Under the pieces are notes generated by a model. That model saw only the letters and a program-made list of their open reading frames with translations. It had not been told where the DNA came from and ran no database searches. Positions 53,501 to 57,234 of a DNA stretch of 64,000 nucleotides are shown here, piece by piece. Source of the DNA: Cristatella mucedo (lineage: Eukaryota > Bryozoa > Phylactolaemata > Cristatellidae). Where the stretch lies: positions 2,179,001 to 2,243,000 of the forward strand of contig WPIO01000005.1 of the NCBI GenBank assembly GCA_009760855.2, given 5' to 3'. The position numbers and the translations under genes were made by a program. Every line of letters starts with the position of its first letter. Positions within the stretch are counted from its first letter, which is position 1.

Positions 53501-54296
53501 ACGAGTTATGGTAAAATCAAGAGTGACTTAGAATTGGAAAACCTTAACGTTCAAAATTGGTTTAGGCAGCATTCAAAATTGGCTTAGGCAGCATATCTTC
53601 TGTAGAAACTGCACACAATCTAGGAGTCCTATTCAGACACGACCTTTCACAGGACCACTGCATCAGCTCCACTGTCAAGTCTGATTACTTTTATGTATAG
53701 TAATTCGGCAAAAATTCGGGTCTGCTCAGACAAGGATGCCACATTGAAGTTTGTCTAGAAATTTATGATACCCTGTTCAACGGCTGTAACTTGCTGCTTG
53801 CAGGTCATCCTGCCTGTGTGTTTGGTATTTCAGTTGGTGCAAAACTCGGCAGCCTGACTAATCTGCCACGACGAATGTATCAGTCGTCACATTTCACCAC
53901 TTCTCACCAACCTGCTCTGGGTGCCCCCAATCAAGCAGAGCATCTACTTAAAGAGTTTTTTTTTAAAATTCCTTCTTCTTTAATTCCATTTTGCATGTTG
54001 ACACCGGATGTCATCACTAACCATTTGGTCATTCTTCTTTCACAGCGTATGCAAAGTGTCTCGAAAGAGATATAGTTATCGGAGGGCGCCATCATACAAG
54101 GGTCTCATATTATTACTATTTCAGGCAGACCGAAGGTGCAGGCCTGCCCGTGGCCACTCGCTACCGGATGCTGTACGAGAAGTCGCTGCTGCTTGCCAAG
54201 GACGAGCAGGCCGGCGTGGCGCTGCAGGAGCTCGCAGCCAAGTTCAAGGCTCTGCTGACGGCTCTGAGATCCCAACGCGACGAAATGGGCTCGTGA
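15946..54296 (+). CDS. EDRF1: EDRF1 ortholog, complete 20-exon coding sequence
   Basis: Exons: 15946-16289, 16432-16495, 19903-20276, 22378-22564, 22875-22999, 25676-25787, 29190-29337, 32257-32486, 33791-33946, 35711-35917, 36066-36414, 36584-36871, 39390-39704, 40166-40443, 42125-42280, 43285-43461, 45551-45734, 49431-49577, 51912-52023, 54125-54296. Every intron is GT-AG, all phases join, and the sum is 4125 nt (1374 residues plus TGA). Matches to remembered human EDRF1 run the full length: PPANW, ISDSENIKKLLK, HRVGRTLLLD, LPIFGGG, INILTGLEYWLDN, AQNILSFLK, EGHTYWLYK, NPFTAPLGMLLY, NAALLMCNSGRLLRI, IHHRLASMYH-like VHHRLASMYH, LLRVQLERVAL. The family protein is nuclear with TPR-like helices; in mammals it is linked to globin expression and erythroid differentiation. 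In this animal that role cannot be assumed. It is longer than the human protein because of Ala/Ser/Gly-rich inserts. Confidence 0.95.
16432..16495 (+). CDS. EDRF1: EDRF1 exon 2 (residues 115-136)
   Basis: A 64-base exon between gattgcag and gtgcga. It completes the serine of exon 1 and encodes SFDMANDKLELL...DVISDSE, matching the human SFGMAYDFIDS...VVSDSE. Phase 0 at exit. Confidence 0.92.
16690..17040 (-). mobile_element. LINE 3' end in EDRF1 intron 2
   Basis: The minus-strand 3' UTR of the LINE family. The + strand shows tctaggcactttacttatgc, repeated gcatgcttagt / gtcagcgtgcaaatatggtt units and the aaatggcgtcgtcaggggatg landmark. Antisense to EDRF1. Confidence 0.7.
17155..17400 (+). mobile_element. 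SINE-B copy followed by a LINE-like end
   Basis: The sequence gttggtttgttccagcggttaaggtgctagc resembles a tRNA box A region, and the copy ends taaagttctcttgggcgcca and tacaaatgaactat. The following 17330-17400 carries gtgcctagaaaaagatttag and ctttctcggggagcc, a diverged LINE 3' end. Confidence 0.5.
17690..17900 (-). mobile_element. Diverged LINE fragment
   Basis: The sequences gagttccacagactagggcc and aatgcagcagttcagctatt are reverse complements of the PKLWNS-type and SYLAELLHQF-type blocks seen at 14690 and 14790. Old and stop-filled. Confidence 0.5.
18055..18215 (-). mobile_element. SINE-A copy, degraded
   Basis: The + strand begins agcagaagagccgtagcgga (the reverse of the SINE-A 3' half), with tcgaatccatg in the box B position and cctgggctatgtatgaccca where the tRNA-like head lies. 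Confidence 0.6.
18470..18630 (+). mobile_element. SINE-A copy (tRNA-headed)
   Basis: The head tcttagcccaggagataatg is followed by ccaggtcgtgggttcgagtc (box B GGTTCGAGTCC), gggcaatcctttattg, gcaagcagcggcgatagctg, and aggctgttaaatcagctta at the end. In EDRF1 intron 2, sense. Confidence 0.8.
19903..20276 (+). CDS. EDRF1: EDRF1 exon 3 (residues 137-260)
   Basis: Acceptor cttgcgcag/aac; donor ttacag/gtaagg, phase 2. It encodes NIKKLLKMPYSQAPVSLMVH then RVGRTLLLDDFDV, WQWLKKFYADL, and ends LSKFLYY; all are near-identical to family blocks. Between them is a species-specific Ser/Ala/Pro/Arg-rich stretch (about residues 190-250) replacing a shorter segment in human. Confidence 0.95.
20395..20560 (-). 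mobile_element. SINE-A copy in EDRF1 intron 3
   Basis: A full-length-looking minus copy. The + strand reads agtggcagaagagcccttaa, ccaccacaggattcgaaccc (reverse of box B), cacgacctcgggaccgaggt and a tRNA-like head region ending near gccattacgactctcg. It starts about 120 bases after the exon 3 donor. Confidence 0.8.
20570..22370. other. EDRF1 intron 3, remainder
   Basis: Unique-looking, AT-rich intron DNA with no frame, splice-paired exon or repeat tail that I recognise. Confidence 0.4.
22378..22564 (+). CDS. EDRF1: EDRF1 exon 4 (residues 261-323)
   Basis: Acceptor cgttgctag/c; donor gaagag/gtaaat, phase 0. It completes the serine after FLYY and encodes a weakly conserved, acidic and glutamine/alanine-rich linker (SIQSAEETSADQQKSA ... 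SASSQPDKAEE) corresponding to the disordered linker in human EDRF1. Placement rests on phase and the open frame more than on identity. Confidence 0.82.
22875..22999 (+). CDS. EDRF1: EDRF1 exon 5 (residues 324-364)
   Basis: Acceptor tggcag/gac; donor cttcg/gtaggt in phase 2. It encodes SSFQRTLVWNFEDIKMLIGT then DLPIFGGGSQPAVSLRLR, the family's WxFEDIxMLxG...PIFGGG signature. Confidence 0.95.
23155..23300 (-). mobile_element. SINE-A copy, degraded
   Basis: The + strand shows ggcagcagaaagaccttata, gcagtgggcagtaaaggatt and agtcggaactgaaccaagga, the reverse of the SINE-A body and box B region. A C-run at 23203 interrupts it. EDRF1 intron 5. Confidence 0.6.
23575..23715 (+). mobile_element. SINE-B copy
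   Basis: Head: accaggggtaaggtgcccgt (box A-like) and gtcgtaggctcgagccctga (box B-like GGCTCGAGCCC). Tail: tggatagagattaagttctc then ttaggttgctacacaaatga. The tail carries the 16-base motif AGAGATTAAGTTCTCT also found in the LINE 3' ends. Confidence 0.7.
23720..25250. other. EDRF1 intron 5, middle part
   Basis: No recognised gene or repeat. A 103-codon minus-strand frame (24200-24511) has no convincing family match and no splice-supported neighbours. Confidence 0.4.
25255..25400 (-). mobile_element. SINE-B or LINE end, diverged
   Basis: The + strand reads atcctaaaagaactaatctc and tatccaggcgcttggcaact, the reverse of the shared 3' end, followed by gcatgctattaagcatgcc-type units typical of the LINE 3' UTR. 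Confidence 0.45.
25676..25787 (+). CDS. EDRF1: EDRF1 exon 6 (residues 365-402)
   Basis: The acceptor is tttggcag/tgac, and the first base completes the arginine codon begun at 22998. It encodes DASTPINILTGLEYWLDNLM then CNVPEVAMCYHLNGIVQ, almost collinear with human. Donor cag/gtgaga, phase 0. Confidence 0.96.
26700..27560. other. GC-rich island of unknown nature in EDRF1 intron 6
   Basis: This block differs sharply from the AT-rich intron around it. It has a tttataaaaacgc TATA-like element at 26841, a run of 13 Gs at 27120, and a 138-codon frame at 26959-27375 without family motifs. It resembles an inserted element such as an LTR or a nonautonomous transposon, but I found no diagnostic ends. 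Confidence 0.35.
29190..29337 (+). CDS. EDRF1: EDRF1 exon 7 (residues 403-451)
   Basis: Acceptor ttattgcag/caa; donor caaag/gtaggt, phase 1. It encodes QYEKIRTEDLPRYKGSQFS, then ITDVAQNILSFLKS and REGHTYWLYK, all strongly conserved blocks. Confidence 0.96.
29490..29640 (-). mobile_element. SINE-B or LINE end
   Basis: The + strand reads tgtatatcaccctaagagaa and ccaaatctctatccaggctc, the reverse of the shared LINE/SINE-B tail, followed by gcatgcataagcatgcaag units. Confidence 0.5.
29937..30670 (-). mobile_element. CR1/L2-like LINE copy in EDRF1 intron 7
   Basis: A minus-strand copy with a 152-codon intact end of the reverse transcriptase (30204-30662): MVHAFVTSRLDFCNSLLAGL, then RRLQLVQNSAARLVCRE, HITSLLADLHWLRVKQR, YAPKAWNSLPTCFRTSPDL and KKNLKTPI. 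It is followed by the 3' UTR and an AAT-repeat tail at 29937-29970. This is a young-looking copy, truncated at its 5' side near 30700. Confidence 0.92.
30700..30960 (-). mobile_element. Second, older LINE fragment
   Basis: It repeats landmarks of the adjacent copy at lower identity: accttgaagtcgattctagg, ccagtgaaggtcagacaca and ttttacaccagtagcagccg. It abuts the younger copy at about 30710. Confidence 0.65.
31000..32250. other. EDRF1 intron 7, remainder
   Basis: No recognised repeat boundary or gene. A 131-codon + frame at 30966-31361 and a 113-codon minus frame overlap, with no recognisable motif in either. Confidence 0.35.
32257..32486 (+). CDS. EDRF1: EDRF1 exon 8 (residues 452-528)
   Basis: Acceptor cttgcttgtag/ag; donor cacag/gtacgt, phase 0. 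It encodes GEVVKLYDLTSLCDTVSD, NPFTAPLGMLLYRVARNMLQ and IICGLLGNCLLLLDPEHHPQ, matching the human VKLYDLTTLCE...NPFT.P...LLYKVA..M...NCLKLLD...HPQ. Confidence 0.96.
32810..33310 (-). mobile_element. Old LINE fragment in EDRF1 intron 8
   Basis: The minus-strand peptide SCHIASLLSELFWLRFKHPI followed by NFKIPSLIFMLLHLLA matches the HITSLLADLHWLPVKQRIDF / KVLSLTFRSLHSLA region at reduced identity. Further landmarks (caccagttgcagacgatt; ttaactagtttggct) extend it to about 33310. Confidence 0.75.
33791..33946 (+). CDS. EDRF1: EDRF1 exon 9 (residues 529-580)
   Basis: Acceptor cattggcag/gtg; donor tcggtg/gtaagg, 52 codons, phase 0. It encodes VVTAANMLLSDLYLVDYTED, then an acidic serine-rich run (SESDDTDEQQHWSSSEDEGG) corresponding to the human acidic EEEEEMPDSDEN region. 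The frame stays open past the donor, so a longer form using a later GT cannot be excluded. Confidence 0.9.
34410..34578 (+). mobile_element. SINE-A copy
   Basis: Head ggatcttagctcagaactac; box B region tagtgggttcgagtcatata; body caatcctttgttgcctgctt; end agggttgatgaatcagccga. EDRF1 intron 9, sense. Confidence 0.75.
34671..34754. repeat. Exact 42-base tandem duplication
   Basis: The unit beginning gcaagcactgtcatctcccg occurs twice, at 34671-34712 and 34713-34754, without a mismatch, followed by a partial third start (gcaag). Exactness implies a recent event. Confidence 0.95.
35711..35917 (+). CDS. EDRF1: EDRF1 exon 10 (residues 581-649)
   Basis: Acceptor gtcattccag/ccg; donor gccgac/gtaggt. 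It starts PEKRSA (human VPEKYKS) and contains an alanine run (AAAVAAAAAAASAG) absent from human. It then reads NGIRHFVPFPTGLGDRLSLA and VQHVAD, aligning with human IRPSCAFPVCHDTEERCRLVLSYV. The frame continues past the donor into the intron, but homology stops at the donor. Confidence 0.9.
36066..36414 (+). CDS. EDRF1: EDRF1 exon 11 (residues 650-765)
   Basis: The acceptor gatgctgtag/gcg closes a 148-base intron. ALVCLDDSFEKHLQDCWEGG continues the alignment begun in exon 10 in a different genomic frame. Later GSWQAEHKAHLLRNAVAALA, then HLAGSHALALRHAGLALR, matches the TPR-like helix pair in human (GSWQHKMKLQLILKSSKAYY...). Donor cgag/gtgagt, phase 1. Confidence 0.92.
36584..36871 (+). CDS. EDRF1: EDRF1 exon 12 (residues 766-861)
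   Basis: Acceptor gcgggtag/catcg; donor taccag/gtcggt, phase 1. The conserved core is QLLQLLRLCGDAHVSLARQS (human LSQYLTLCGDIQLMLAQ). It also carries Gly-rich (WQGGGGGGE) and Ser/Gly/Glu-rich inserts. The exon is GC-rich. Confidence 0.9.
37330..38705 (+). mobile_element. Longest CR1/L2-like LINE copy, with RT core, in EDRF1 intron 12
   Basis: Translated with frameshifts it reads SAIDHKALLEHLSSRLGITG, then VNGQRS, then LKYGVPQGSVLGPVLFTVYT, then LGFHFYADDTQLYLCFDP (the reverse transcriptase catalytic YADD box), then LERPTLKIGSASISPVESAR-NLGVMFQSDLSFDDHIS. After a stop at 37960 follows a 152-codon intact end at 37981-38439 (HAFVTSRLDFCNSLLTGLPA ... KKNLKTPI). The 3' UTR ends cctagaaagagattgaaaac, then ctctgagggcgctttatcaa and a TTATTATTATT tail. 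Truncated at the 5' side. Sense to EDRF1. Confidence 0.93.
38705..39110 (-). mobile_element. Old LINE fragment of another subfamily
   Basis: The + strand reads aaactggtgcagcagttcaa, gccaagccgtggtgggcctt, tcgaccgggagccattgcag and gcaattgcagtagttcagcc, the reverse complements of AELLHQF, ACHCLAP, LQWLPVD and LDYCN blocks like those of the 14160 copy. Confidence 0.65.
39390..39704 (+). CDS. EDRF1: EDRF1 exon 13 (residues 862-966)
   Basis: Acceptor ctttcgcag/tcg; donor ggctg/gtaagg, phase 1. It encodes LSLGAFGFSLSADYEW, then ESLKVAVKCYDCVLAKLP, then CANAKNEIANLEMNAAAAQL, matching human QGFAWATDL...VSCKCYEAANEIL...GNIRNEIGVFYMNQAAAL. A species-specific insert (about residues 915-940) holds SPSAAATVIDSTGGDEATAT. 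Confidence 0.94.
39770..39834. repeat. (TC)n tract in EDRF1 intron 13
   Basis: About 62 bases of nearly pure CT, 65 bases after the exon 13 donor. C8 and G10 homopolymers lie further on in the same 461-base intron (about 39984 and 40083). Confidence 0.95.
40166..40443 (+). CDS. EDRF1: EDRF1 exon 14 (residues 967-1059)
   Basis: Acceptor ccctgcag/gc; donor gccaag/gtcagt, phase 0. It encodes YLEQGLAAFTTIGDDVNAAL, then LMCNSGRLLRIEAEAHA, then an alanine insert (VAAAAASGSAAAAQ), and REFSP-like SEFSPIERELYAK. Human reads FEKGIHNFESIEDATNAALLLCNTGRLMRI...REFSPEEGLYYNK. Confidence 0.96.
40450..41080. other. EDRF1 intron 14, first part
   Basis: No repeat or frame recognised. Confidence 0.4.
41085..41215 (+). 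mobile_element. SINE-B copy
   Basis: Head ccccaggggtaagatgctca; box B-like gtcgcggtctcgagccttgc; tail ctggttagagattaagttca, ctcggggttctctacaaacg. It matches the copy at 23575 over its whole length. EDRF1 intron 14. Confidence 0.7.
42125..42280 (+). CDS. EDRF1: EDRF1 exon 15 (residues 1060-1111)
   Basis: Acceptor cgtttcag/gct; donor gatgag/gtgggt; exactly 52 codons, phase 0 on both sides. It encodes ATELYARALVTVKARDRTAI, then GEIAGAYFSWASLLQDYPPL, matching human AIDYYLKALRSLGTRD...WELSTTYFTMATLQQDYAPLS, a TPR-like helix pair. Confidence 0.96.
42960..43110 (-). mobile_element. Tandem LINE/SINE-B 3' ends
   Basis: Two adjacent partial copies of taataataacatatatcttt / tgtatagcaccctaagaaca and gtaataataacgtcttttgt / atagcgccccaatcaatctc, the reverse of the shared tail. 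EDRF1 intron 15. Confidence 0.55.
43285..43461 (+). CDS. EDRF1: EDRF1 exon 16 (residues 1112-1170)
   Basis: Acceptor gctacgcag/gtc; donor cagcag/gtagga; 59 codons, phase 0. It encodes VEREFVDLSMKALKYCCHQM, a Gln/Pro/Ala insert, then AAVHHRLASMYHHAYRTQQ, matching human MMKSLKYC...RAATIHHRLASMYHSCLRNQ. Confidence 0.96.
43575..43770 (+). mobile_element. Best SINE-A copy (tRNA-headed)
   Basis: Order: head gatggcacactaggtaaggc; ggttgctttcacgacctcgg; tcccgaggtcgtgggttcga (box B GGTTCGATTCC at 43638-43648); body gggcgatcctttatcgccac; aagcagtggtgatagccgta; aggctcttctgtcgctatac; end ggctgttgaatcagcta and a TTTATTATTTATTATAT tail. In EDRF1 intron 16, sense. The head is tRNA-like by box B, but stems are not tRNA-grade. 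Confidence 0.85.
44150..44505 (+). mobile_element. LINE 3' UTR and tail
   Basis: It contains tgttgacaccgtgcatgtta, ccactaaccatgtgatcatg, aagagatcaagttctctaag, ggtgctatttaaatgtatca and an ATT-repeat tail to about 44500. EDRF1 intron 16, sense. Confidence 0.7.
44620..45040 (+). mobile_element. Degenerate Tc1/mariner-type transposase remnant
   Basis: The peptide WQQDNDPASTL then SRDSNPRKRLWCNIDRRVR corresponds to the family's QQDNDPKHTS and SDLNPIERLWD blocks, and the next 60 codons match the copy at 61520 (for example LVAWPLCL / VVLWPLCL). It is 5'-truncated and shifted. It directly follows the LINE tail at 44500. Confidence 0.7.
45385..45525 (+). mobile_element. SINE-A copy immediately upstream of EDRF1 exon 17
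   Basis: Head region gtgtgggggatctcgtaggc, box B attcgtgggttcgagtccat, body ctgcaagcggctgtgattgc, end atgaggctgttgaatcagct followed by aatctttaat. The tail stops about 25 bases before the exon 17 acceptor at 45550. Confidence 0.8.
45551..45734 (+). CDS. EDRF1: EDRF1 exon 17 (residues 1171-1231)
   Basis: Acceptor ttccgtgcag/gat; donor ctggctag/gtgagt, phase 1. It encodes QLRSLAEQHYSKTAERLLAA, then DLALDLLRVQLERVALTEFL, matching human HRVLADLHYSKAAKLFQLL...ELLRVQLERVAFAEF. Confidence 0.96.
46077..46175 (+). tRNA. tRNA-Phe-like sequence, probably a pseudogene or SINE head
   Basis: The sequence gtctggatagctctattggcagagcacc has the D-arm and box A pattern of a tRNA. It is followed by ttactgaaaacccagagg, where the loop ctgaaaa holds a GAA anticodon (Phe), and tgttcgagaatt stands in for box B. 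The variable and T-arm region is too long and poorly paired for a functional tRNA. In EDRF1 intron 17. Confidence 0.35.
47170..47340 (+). repeat. Diverged intronic repeat, copy 1
   Basis: Homologous to 47925-48080. Shared landmarks are aataatcag-tatc/tatcagagttactt, acttatgaaggtac-t-ttgtg, acg(g)ctaggca and gaggtataaacacgggaccg-tctgg/cgaagtactg. A possible third fragment (gcacgggaccgttgaagttg) lies at 46258. Confidence 0.6.
47925..48080 (+). repeat. Diverged intronic repeat, copy 2
   Basis: Partner of 47170-47340 (taatcagtatctgatttact, tgtgaaggcacgatagtgtg, gacgagatggctaggttggg, cctaggtatagacgtgacca, tactgcaaatacagcgcctt). It ends where the LINE copy at about 48100 begins. Confidence 0.6.
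48110..48830 (+). mobile_element. CR1/L2-like LINE copy in EDRF1 intron 17
   Basis: A 141-codon open frame (48139-48564): MLTGLPACAIRRLQLVQNSA, HITPLLADLHWLPVKQRIDF, YAPKAWNSLPTCVRTSPDLT, KRNLKTPI. It is followed by the complete 3' UTR (cttatgcgtgctgacactgt; cgcctagaaagagattaagt; tctctgagggcgctttatct) and an ATT tail. 5'-truncated; sense to EDRF1. Confidence 0.93.
49431..49577 (+). CDS. EDRF1: EDRF1 exon 18 (residues 1232-1280)
   Basis: Acceptor tttttttccag/acc; donor cgacag/gtaagg, phase 1. It encodes QIGQPCKIIKPLKASLLIFA, then DAVNALELYVQSTLGSAEDK, corresponding at moderate identity to the human NVGKLKTLSGALDIMVRTEHAFQLI region. Phase and position make it secure. Confidence 0.86.
50335..50775 (-). 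mobile_element. LINE 3' end, diverged, with internal duplication
   Basis: The + strand carries the tail motif twice (atagtaatactacatttgta ... ctcagataactta at 50352 and 50391, a 39-base tandem duplication), then tctttctaggcacctta, 3' UTR units and gagttccaggttttgggagc. A TA run and AGTT repeats sit at 50518-50560. EDRF1 intron 18. Confidence 0.7.
50805..51490 (-). mobile_element. CR1/L2-like LINE copy, broken
   Basis: Minus-strand blocks TCTGYQSSNESTSRFC-type (shifted frame), LLADLHWLPVKQRINFKVLL, LTFRSLDFLAPAYISDLFPH and YAPKAWNSLPTCIPTSPDLT appear in two frames. The + strand tail ataatgcacctgataaagca and ccctcggagaacccaatctc begins at about 50815. It abuts the previous copy. Confidence 0.88.
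51912..52023 (+). CDS. EDRF1: EDRF1 exon 19 (residues 1281-1317)
   Basis: Acceptor cgtgtttcag/cc; donor gaaaag/gtattc, phase 2. It encodes ECGKLLTIAASRLRFILLHI then NKASSAASKK, aligning with human EEVMKLLSIFESRLSFLLLQSIKLLSSTKKK. The exon lies in none of the long open frames. It was found because exon 18 (phase 1 exit) and exon 20 (phase 2 entry) required a missing exon. Confidence 0.92.
52085..52245 (-). mobile_element. SINE-B copy in EDRF1 intron 19
   Basis: The + strand reads aataataataattaatataa, tagcgccccaagagaactta, atctctattgaggcg, ctcggggctcgagcccacga (reverse box B) and ggtgagcaccttagccgatg (reverse box A). Antisense to EDRF1. Confidence 0.75.
52850..53385 (+). mobile_element. CR1/L2-like LINE 3' copy
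   Basis: A 92-codon open end (52850-53128): KVLSLTYRSLHSLAPAYLSD, HQAKHRTTRFSESNSLQIPR, YAPKAWNSLPTCVRTSPDLT, KKNLKTPI. It is followed by the complete 3' UTR and an ATT tail at about 53368. Sense, EDRF1 intron 19. Confidence 0.92.
53385..54120 (+). mobile_element. Older LINE copy abutting EDRF1 exon 20
   Basis: It begins with NTLNYLAACIADINTW and LSDFLKLSDDRTNLRV (the region after the YADD box), continues in broken form (LFRHDLSQDHCISSTVKSD) and ends with gtctcgaaagagatatagtt, atcggagggcgccatcatac and cattatt-type tail atattattactatt at about 54105-54120. Exon 20 begins at 54125. A 20-base unit (caaaattggtttaggcagca) is duplicated at 53551-53600. Confidence 0.85.
54125..54296 (+). CDS. EDRF1: EDRF1 exon 20 (residues 1318-1374) and stop
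   Basis: The acceptor is ttactatttcag/gcag, and the first base completes AGG with exon 19. It reads QTEGAGLPVATRYRMLYEKS, then LLLAKDEQAGVALQELAAKF and ends RDEMGS, TGA at 54294. It resembles the human C-terminal KHIYSQLLRATANKTATLLERINVIVHLL helices in spacing and hydrophobicity. No strong AATAAA belongs clearly to this gene; an ATTAAA lies at 54728. Confidence 0.93.
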
Positions 54297-54299
54297 CCC

Positions 54300-55570
54300 T
54301 AAGCTGCTGATGCCCGGAAGACGGTGGGTCTCACCCTCCCAGCCTGAGCGAGCACCAACCGTCAAGTCCACTGCGCGCCAAGGAAGGGAGCAGTAATTGA
54401 CTACAGTGGCGAACCTATAATAGCTGGAGATTTGCGTCGAGGCGGTCGAAGAAACCGCGTTGGCGCTCCAGGGCTTGCGGCAACCAGTGCAATGGCCGTA
54501 GCGACCCGGTGATGTCCGGCATTCTAGTGCAAGTTCTCCACAGCCATCACCGCCTTCGGTAGGCTATTTAGGACAATGACTTTGACAAGACGGTGTGTGT
54601 CAAGTGTTTATGCAAAGTTGACCGTATATCTTGGAATAGGCGACCGATGCTACTCAGATGCTCGAGTGAATCGTCACACCTGCATTCATGCGGCATTCGT
54701 CTCTCTCCACGGTCGTTAAGTCTCTTTATTAAACGAGATGTTGCTGTTTTATTCAATTCTGCCAGCCATCGGAAGAATACCCGCCGAGCGTCGGCTTGGG
54801 ACACGGCAAACGATGCTTTTGCCACTACCAAGCCGCCGAACTGGAGAGGGGACCTCCGGTTGGCCATAACCGCGCATTTCCTTTCGATTGTTCCAATATC
54901 CCTTTAACCAAACAGGGTTTTCTTTGGGCATTGCAGCTACTTCATTTACTGTTGTCGTCGTGCATGCACGGGTGACCTGGCTGCCTATGCAAGTGGAATG
55001 CAATGAGCACTTGTATCCAAGAGAACTAGCAGAGACCTCGTGCCTTGTTCTCCGAGGCTGAGATAAGCTAAAGAGACTGACTGTGCCTTTAGCTTGCAGC
55101 TTCAGAGCATGTCTTCGTGGCCGGAGGGAGCCACTTTTGGGGTATCGGAGAGGCAGTGGGTGCGTATTAGGTGCTCGATTTTAGATTTTATCGTGGGGAT
55201 AGGGTATGCAAAAAGTCTTCGGGGCACCATTTGGAGCCCCGGACTGGGCCTTGCAATTAGCGATTGAAGTTGGGCAAGCTAGCCTATACCAATCGTATCT
55301 GACTTTTGCTAATTAACCCTAACTGACCTCATCAATGCCCAAACCGAACGATTTGCTGTAAAAAACAAACATTTAATCAACAGAGCAAAGAACAGCTGTT
55401 CTTCCGTGCTGCTCTGGCCACTTTCCCTACGATTTTTCCTACGACTGCTTGATCGGGAGCTAGTCAACAATGACTCCCGCATTGTTGTAGCAGCAGCTCT
55501 TCTGCATCATCTAATTGAGTTGACATTGCTGACATTCCCTCTAAGAAGGCTGCAAACTCGGTGAAATTGA
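54300..55570. other. EDRF1 3' UTR and downstream intergenic DNA
   Basis: No coding frame with family motifs. The variant signal ATTAAA at 54728 is one possible poly(A) signal. The AATAAATAAA at 55581 belongs to an antisense SINE tail. Confidence 0.35.
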
Positions 55571-55579
55571 CCTATCACT

Positions 55580-55705
55580 AAATAAATAAAAAAGGCTTTC
55601 AATACCGTTTGCAATTGGCACTAAAAGATCGCCCATTGCAGGATTCGAACCCACAACCTCGTTTGTAGAAAGCGAGCATCTTGCCTCCTGGGATATCACG
55701 GCCCG
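55580..55705 (-). mobile_element. SINE-A copy
   Basis: The + strand reads aataaataaaaaaggctttc (tail and 3' end), tcgcccattgcaggattcga, acccacaacctcg (reverse box B) and catcttgcctcctgggatat (reverse head). Confidence 0.75.
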
Positions 55706-55739
55706 GCATACCAAAAACGACTGCATCAGCTTCTCAGTC

Positions 55740-56400
55740 TCGTCTACCTACTTTCACCTACCTAACATTTAAGAAATTCGGGCCTGCTTAAACGGTGATA
55801 CACTTGTGACAACTTGTCTCGACTTCTGTAACTCACTGCTCGCTGGCCACACGGCCTATTCAATAAGGCGCTCACAGTTGATGCAAAACTGCAGCTAGGC
55901 TTGACTGTCGTGAACGTGGCAGTTTTGGTTAGGCCTCTTCTCACCGACTTGTACTAGCTCCGCCATCAAGCAGTGTATTGACTTCAAGGTTTTCACTTTT
56001 TTGTGCATGCATTGTCTTGCTCAGGCCAACCTATCTGAACTACGTCGCTATCCTCGTACCGCCACTCTCATGACAAGTCATTTAGCTATTTATCTAACTG
56101 ATCTCTAATCTTTTGGAGGTAGGCGCCTATAGTTAGGTTAGTATGTTCACATAGCCTTGGACTCACGCTCCACTGACGTCACACCACCTCCTGACGAGCT
56201 TTAAGAAGCTAAAAGCACAGATGCTAAAAGCAAACCTATCTGTCCACAGCATTAATGGTCCGTGTCAATCATATCCTTTGTGTGCTGTGGGTGCTGGCAC
56301 CGTGCATATCACTAACCAATGGATGATGCTTCCTTTGCAGCATATAGCCGGAAGCCTTTTTAGATCCCACCAAAAAGAGACTGAAGGGCTGAAGCTGCTT
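55740..56400 (+). mobile_element. Degenerate LINE copy
   Basis: It follows the family order at low identity: tttaagaaattcgggcctgc, tctcgacttctgtaactcac, tgcaaaactgcagctaggct, tagctccgccatcaagcagt, gacttcaaggtttt, then 3' UTR units (gtgctgtgggtgctggcacc; gcatatcactaacca). No long frame. Confidence 0.7.
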
Positions 56401-57230
56401 CCGAGACTTTCTACTCGGCAGGTTTATGTAGCCGCCGTCTGAAAACATCGTCGGCCTTACCCTGGAGAACCGGAAGCTGGAGCAGCCTGCCGAGCGTGCC
56501 GCTCAGACCTAGGGCGTGCAGTCCGTAAGAGTTTCTTACTTTGGTGAGGCCCGACGCTCAGCTCAGACGAGCCGCGAGGGCACCCGGCACAGCAGGCCTC
56601 TGTGCACCTGTCAAATAATTAATGCACCTGCTCAGCGACTCGAAAGTAGTAATTTCCTTTTTACAAAATGATGAGAGCTCCTCTGGAAACAGAGGCCGAA
56701 TTTATCCTTTTTATCCCCGTGTAAGAAAGAAAAATGGTATATTCTCCGAGGAGAAACTCATGGCATACGCAACCACCACGGCTAATTTCTAGAACCGTTC
56801 TCTAAGCCTGGTAGCCACCTAAAAGGGGCTATCGGGCCTCCATGGGAAAGGGCTAAGTGGATTTTTTGGCAAAGGAGGGGGCTTGGACGGCTGAAGTTTT
56901 TTTGGGGCAACCCAGCCAAGTCTCTTCAGTCAACTGCCCAGCAAGTGTGTGGGGGCCCTGTAGGCGTTTTCCTTTCATCCGCCTTGTTCGCATGGTTCGT
57001 CAATCAGTTTCGTCCAATGCTCTTTCTAGGTTGGGTGCAGCAAGATCCCCTTTAATACAGACGGCCGGAGCCAATTGCTTTTAGGCACAGCTGCCTCCAT
57101 CGCCCAGGATCCTTTGGGTCAGCAGTCAGCAGCTACCTACCGGCAACAGTTCCGGTGGTATGTGTCGAAGTAGTGGTACCTGCTGCTCAGTATGTATCCA
57201 TCTCCTAGTCCCGACTCCTCCGTCTCCACT
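56400..57230. other. Intergenic stretch
   Basis: No recognised gene. A short + strand peptide NIVGLTLENRKLEQPAERAA before a TAG near 56510 looks helical, but it lacks a clear acceptor context and partner exons. Confidence 0.3.
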
Positions 57231-57234
57231 TTTT

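Noticed and set aside
54008-54310. 100-codon + frame covering EDRF1 exon 20 in another frame
   Set aside because: Arginine-rich shadow of the GC-rich exon. The phase-2 frame aligns better with the EDRF1 C-terminus and ends at TGA 54294.
55581-55590. AATAAATAAA as EDRF1 poly(A) signal
   Set aside because: It is the reverse-oriented tail of the SINE-A copy at 55580-55705, and lies 1.3 kb after the stop.
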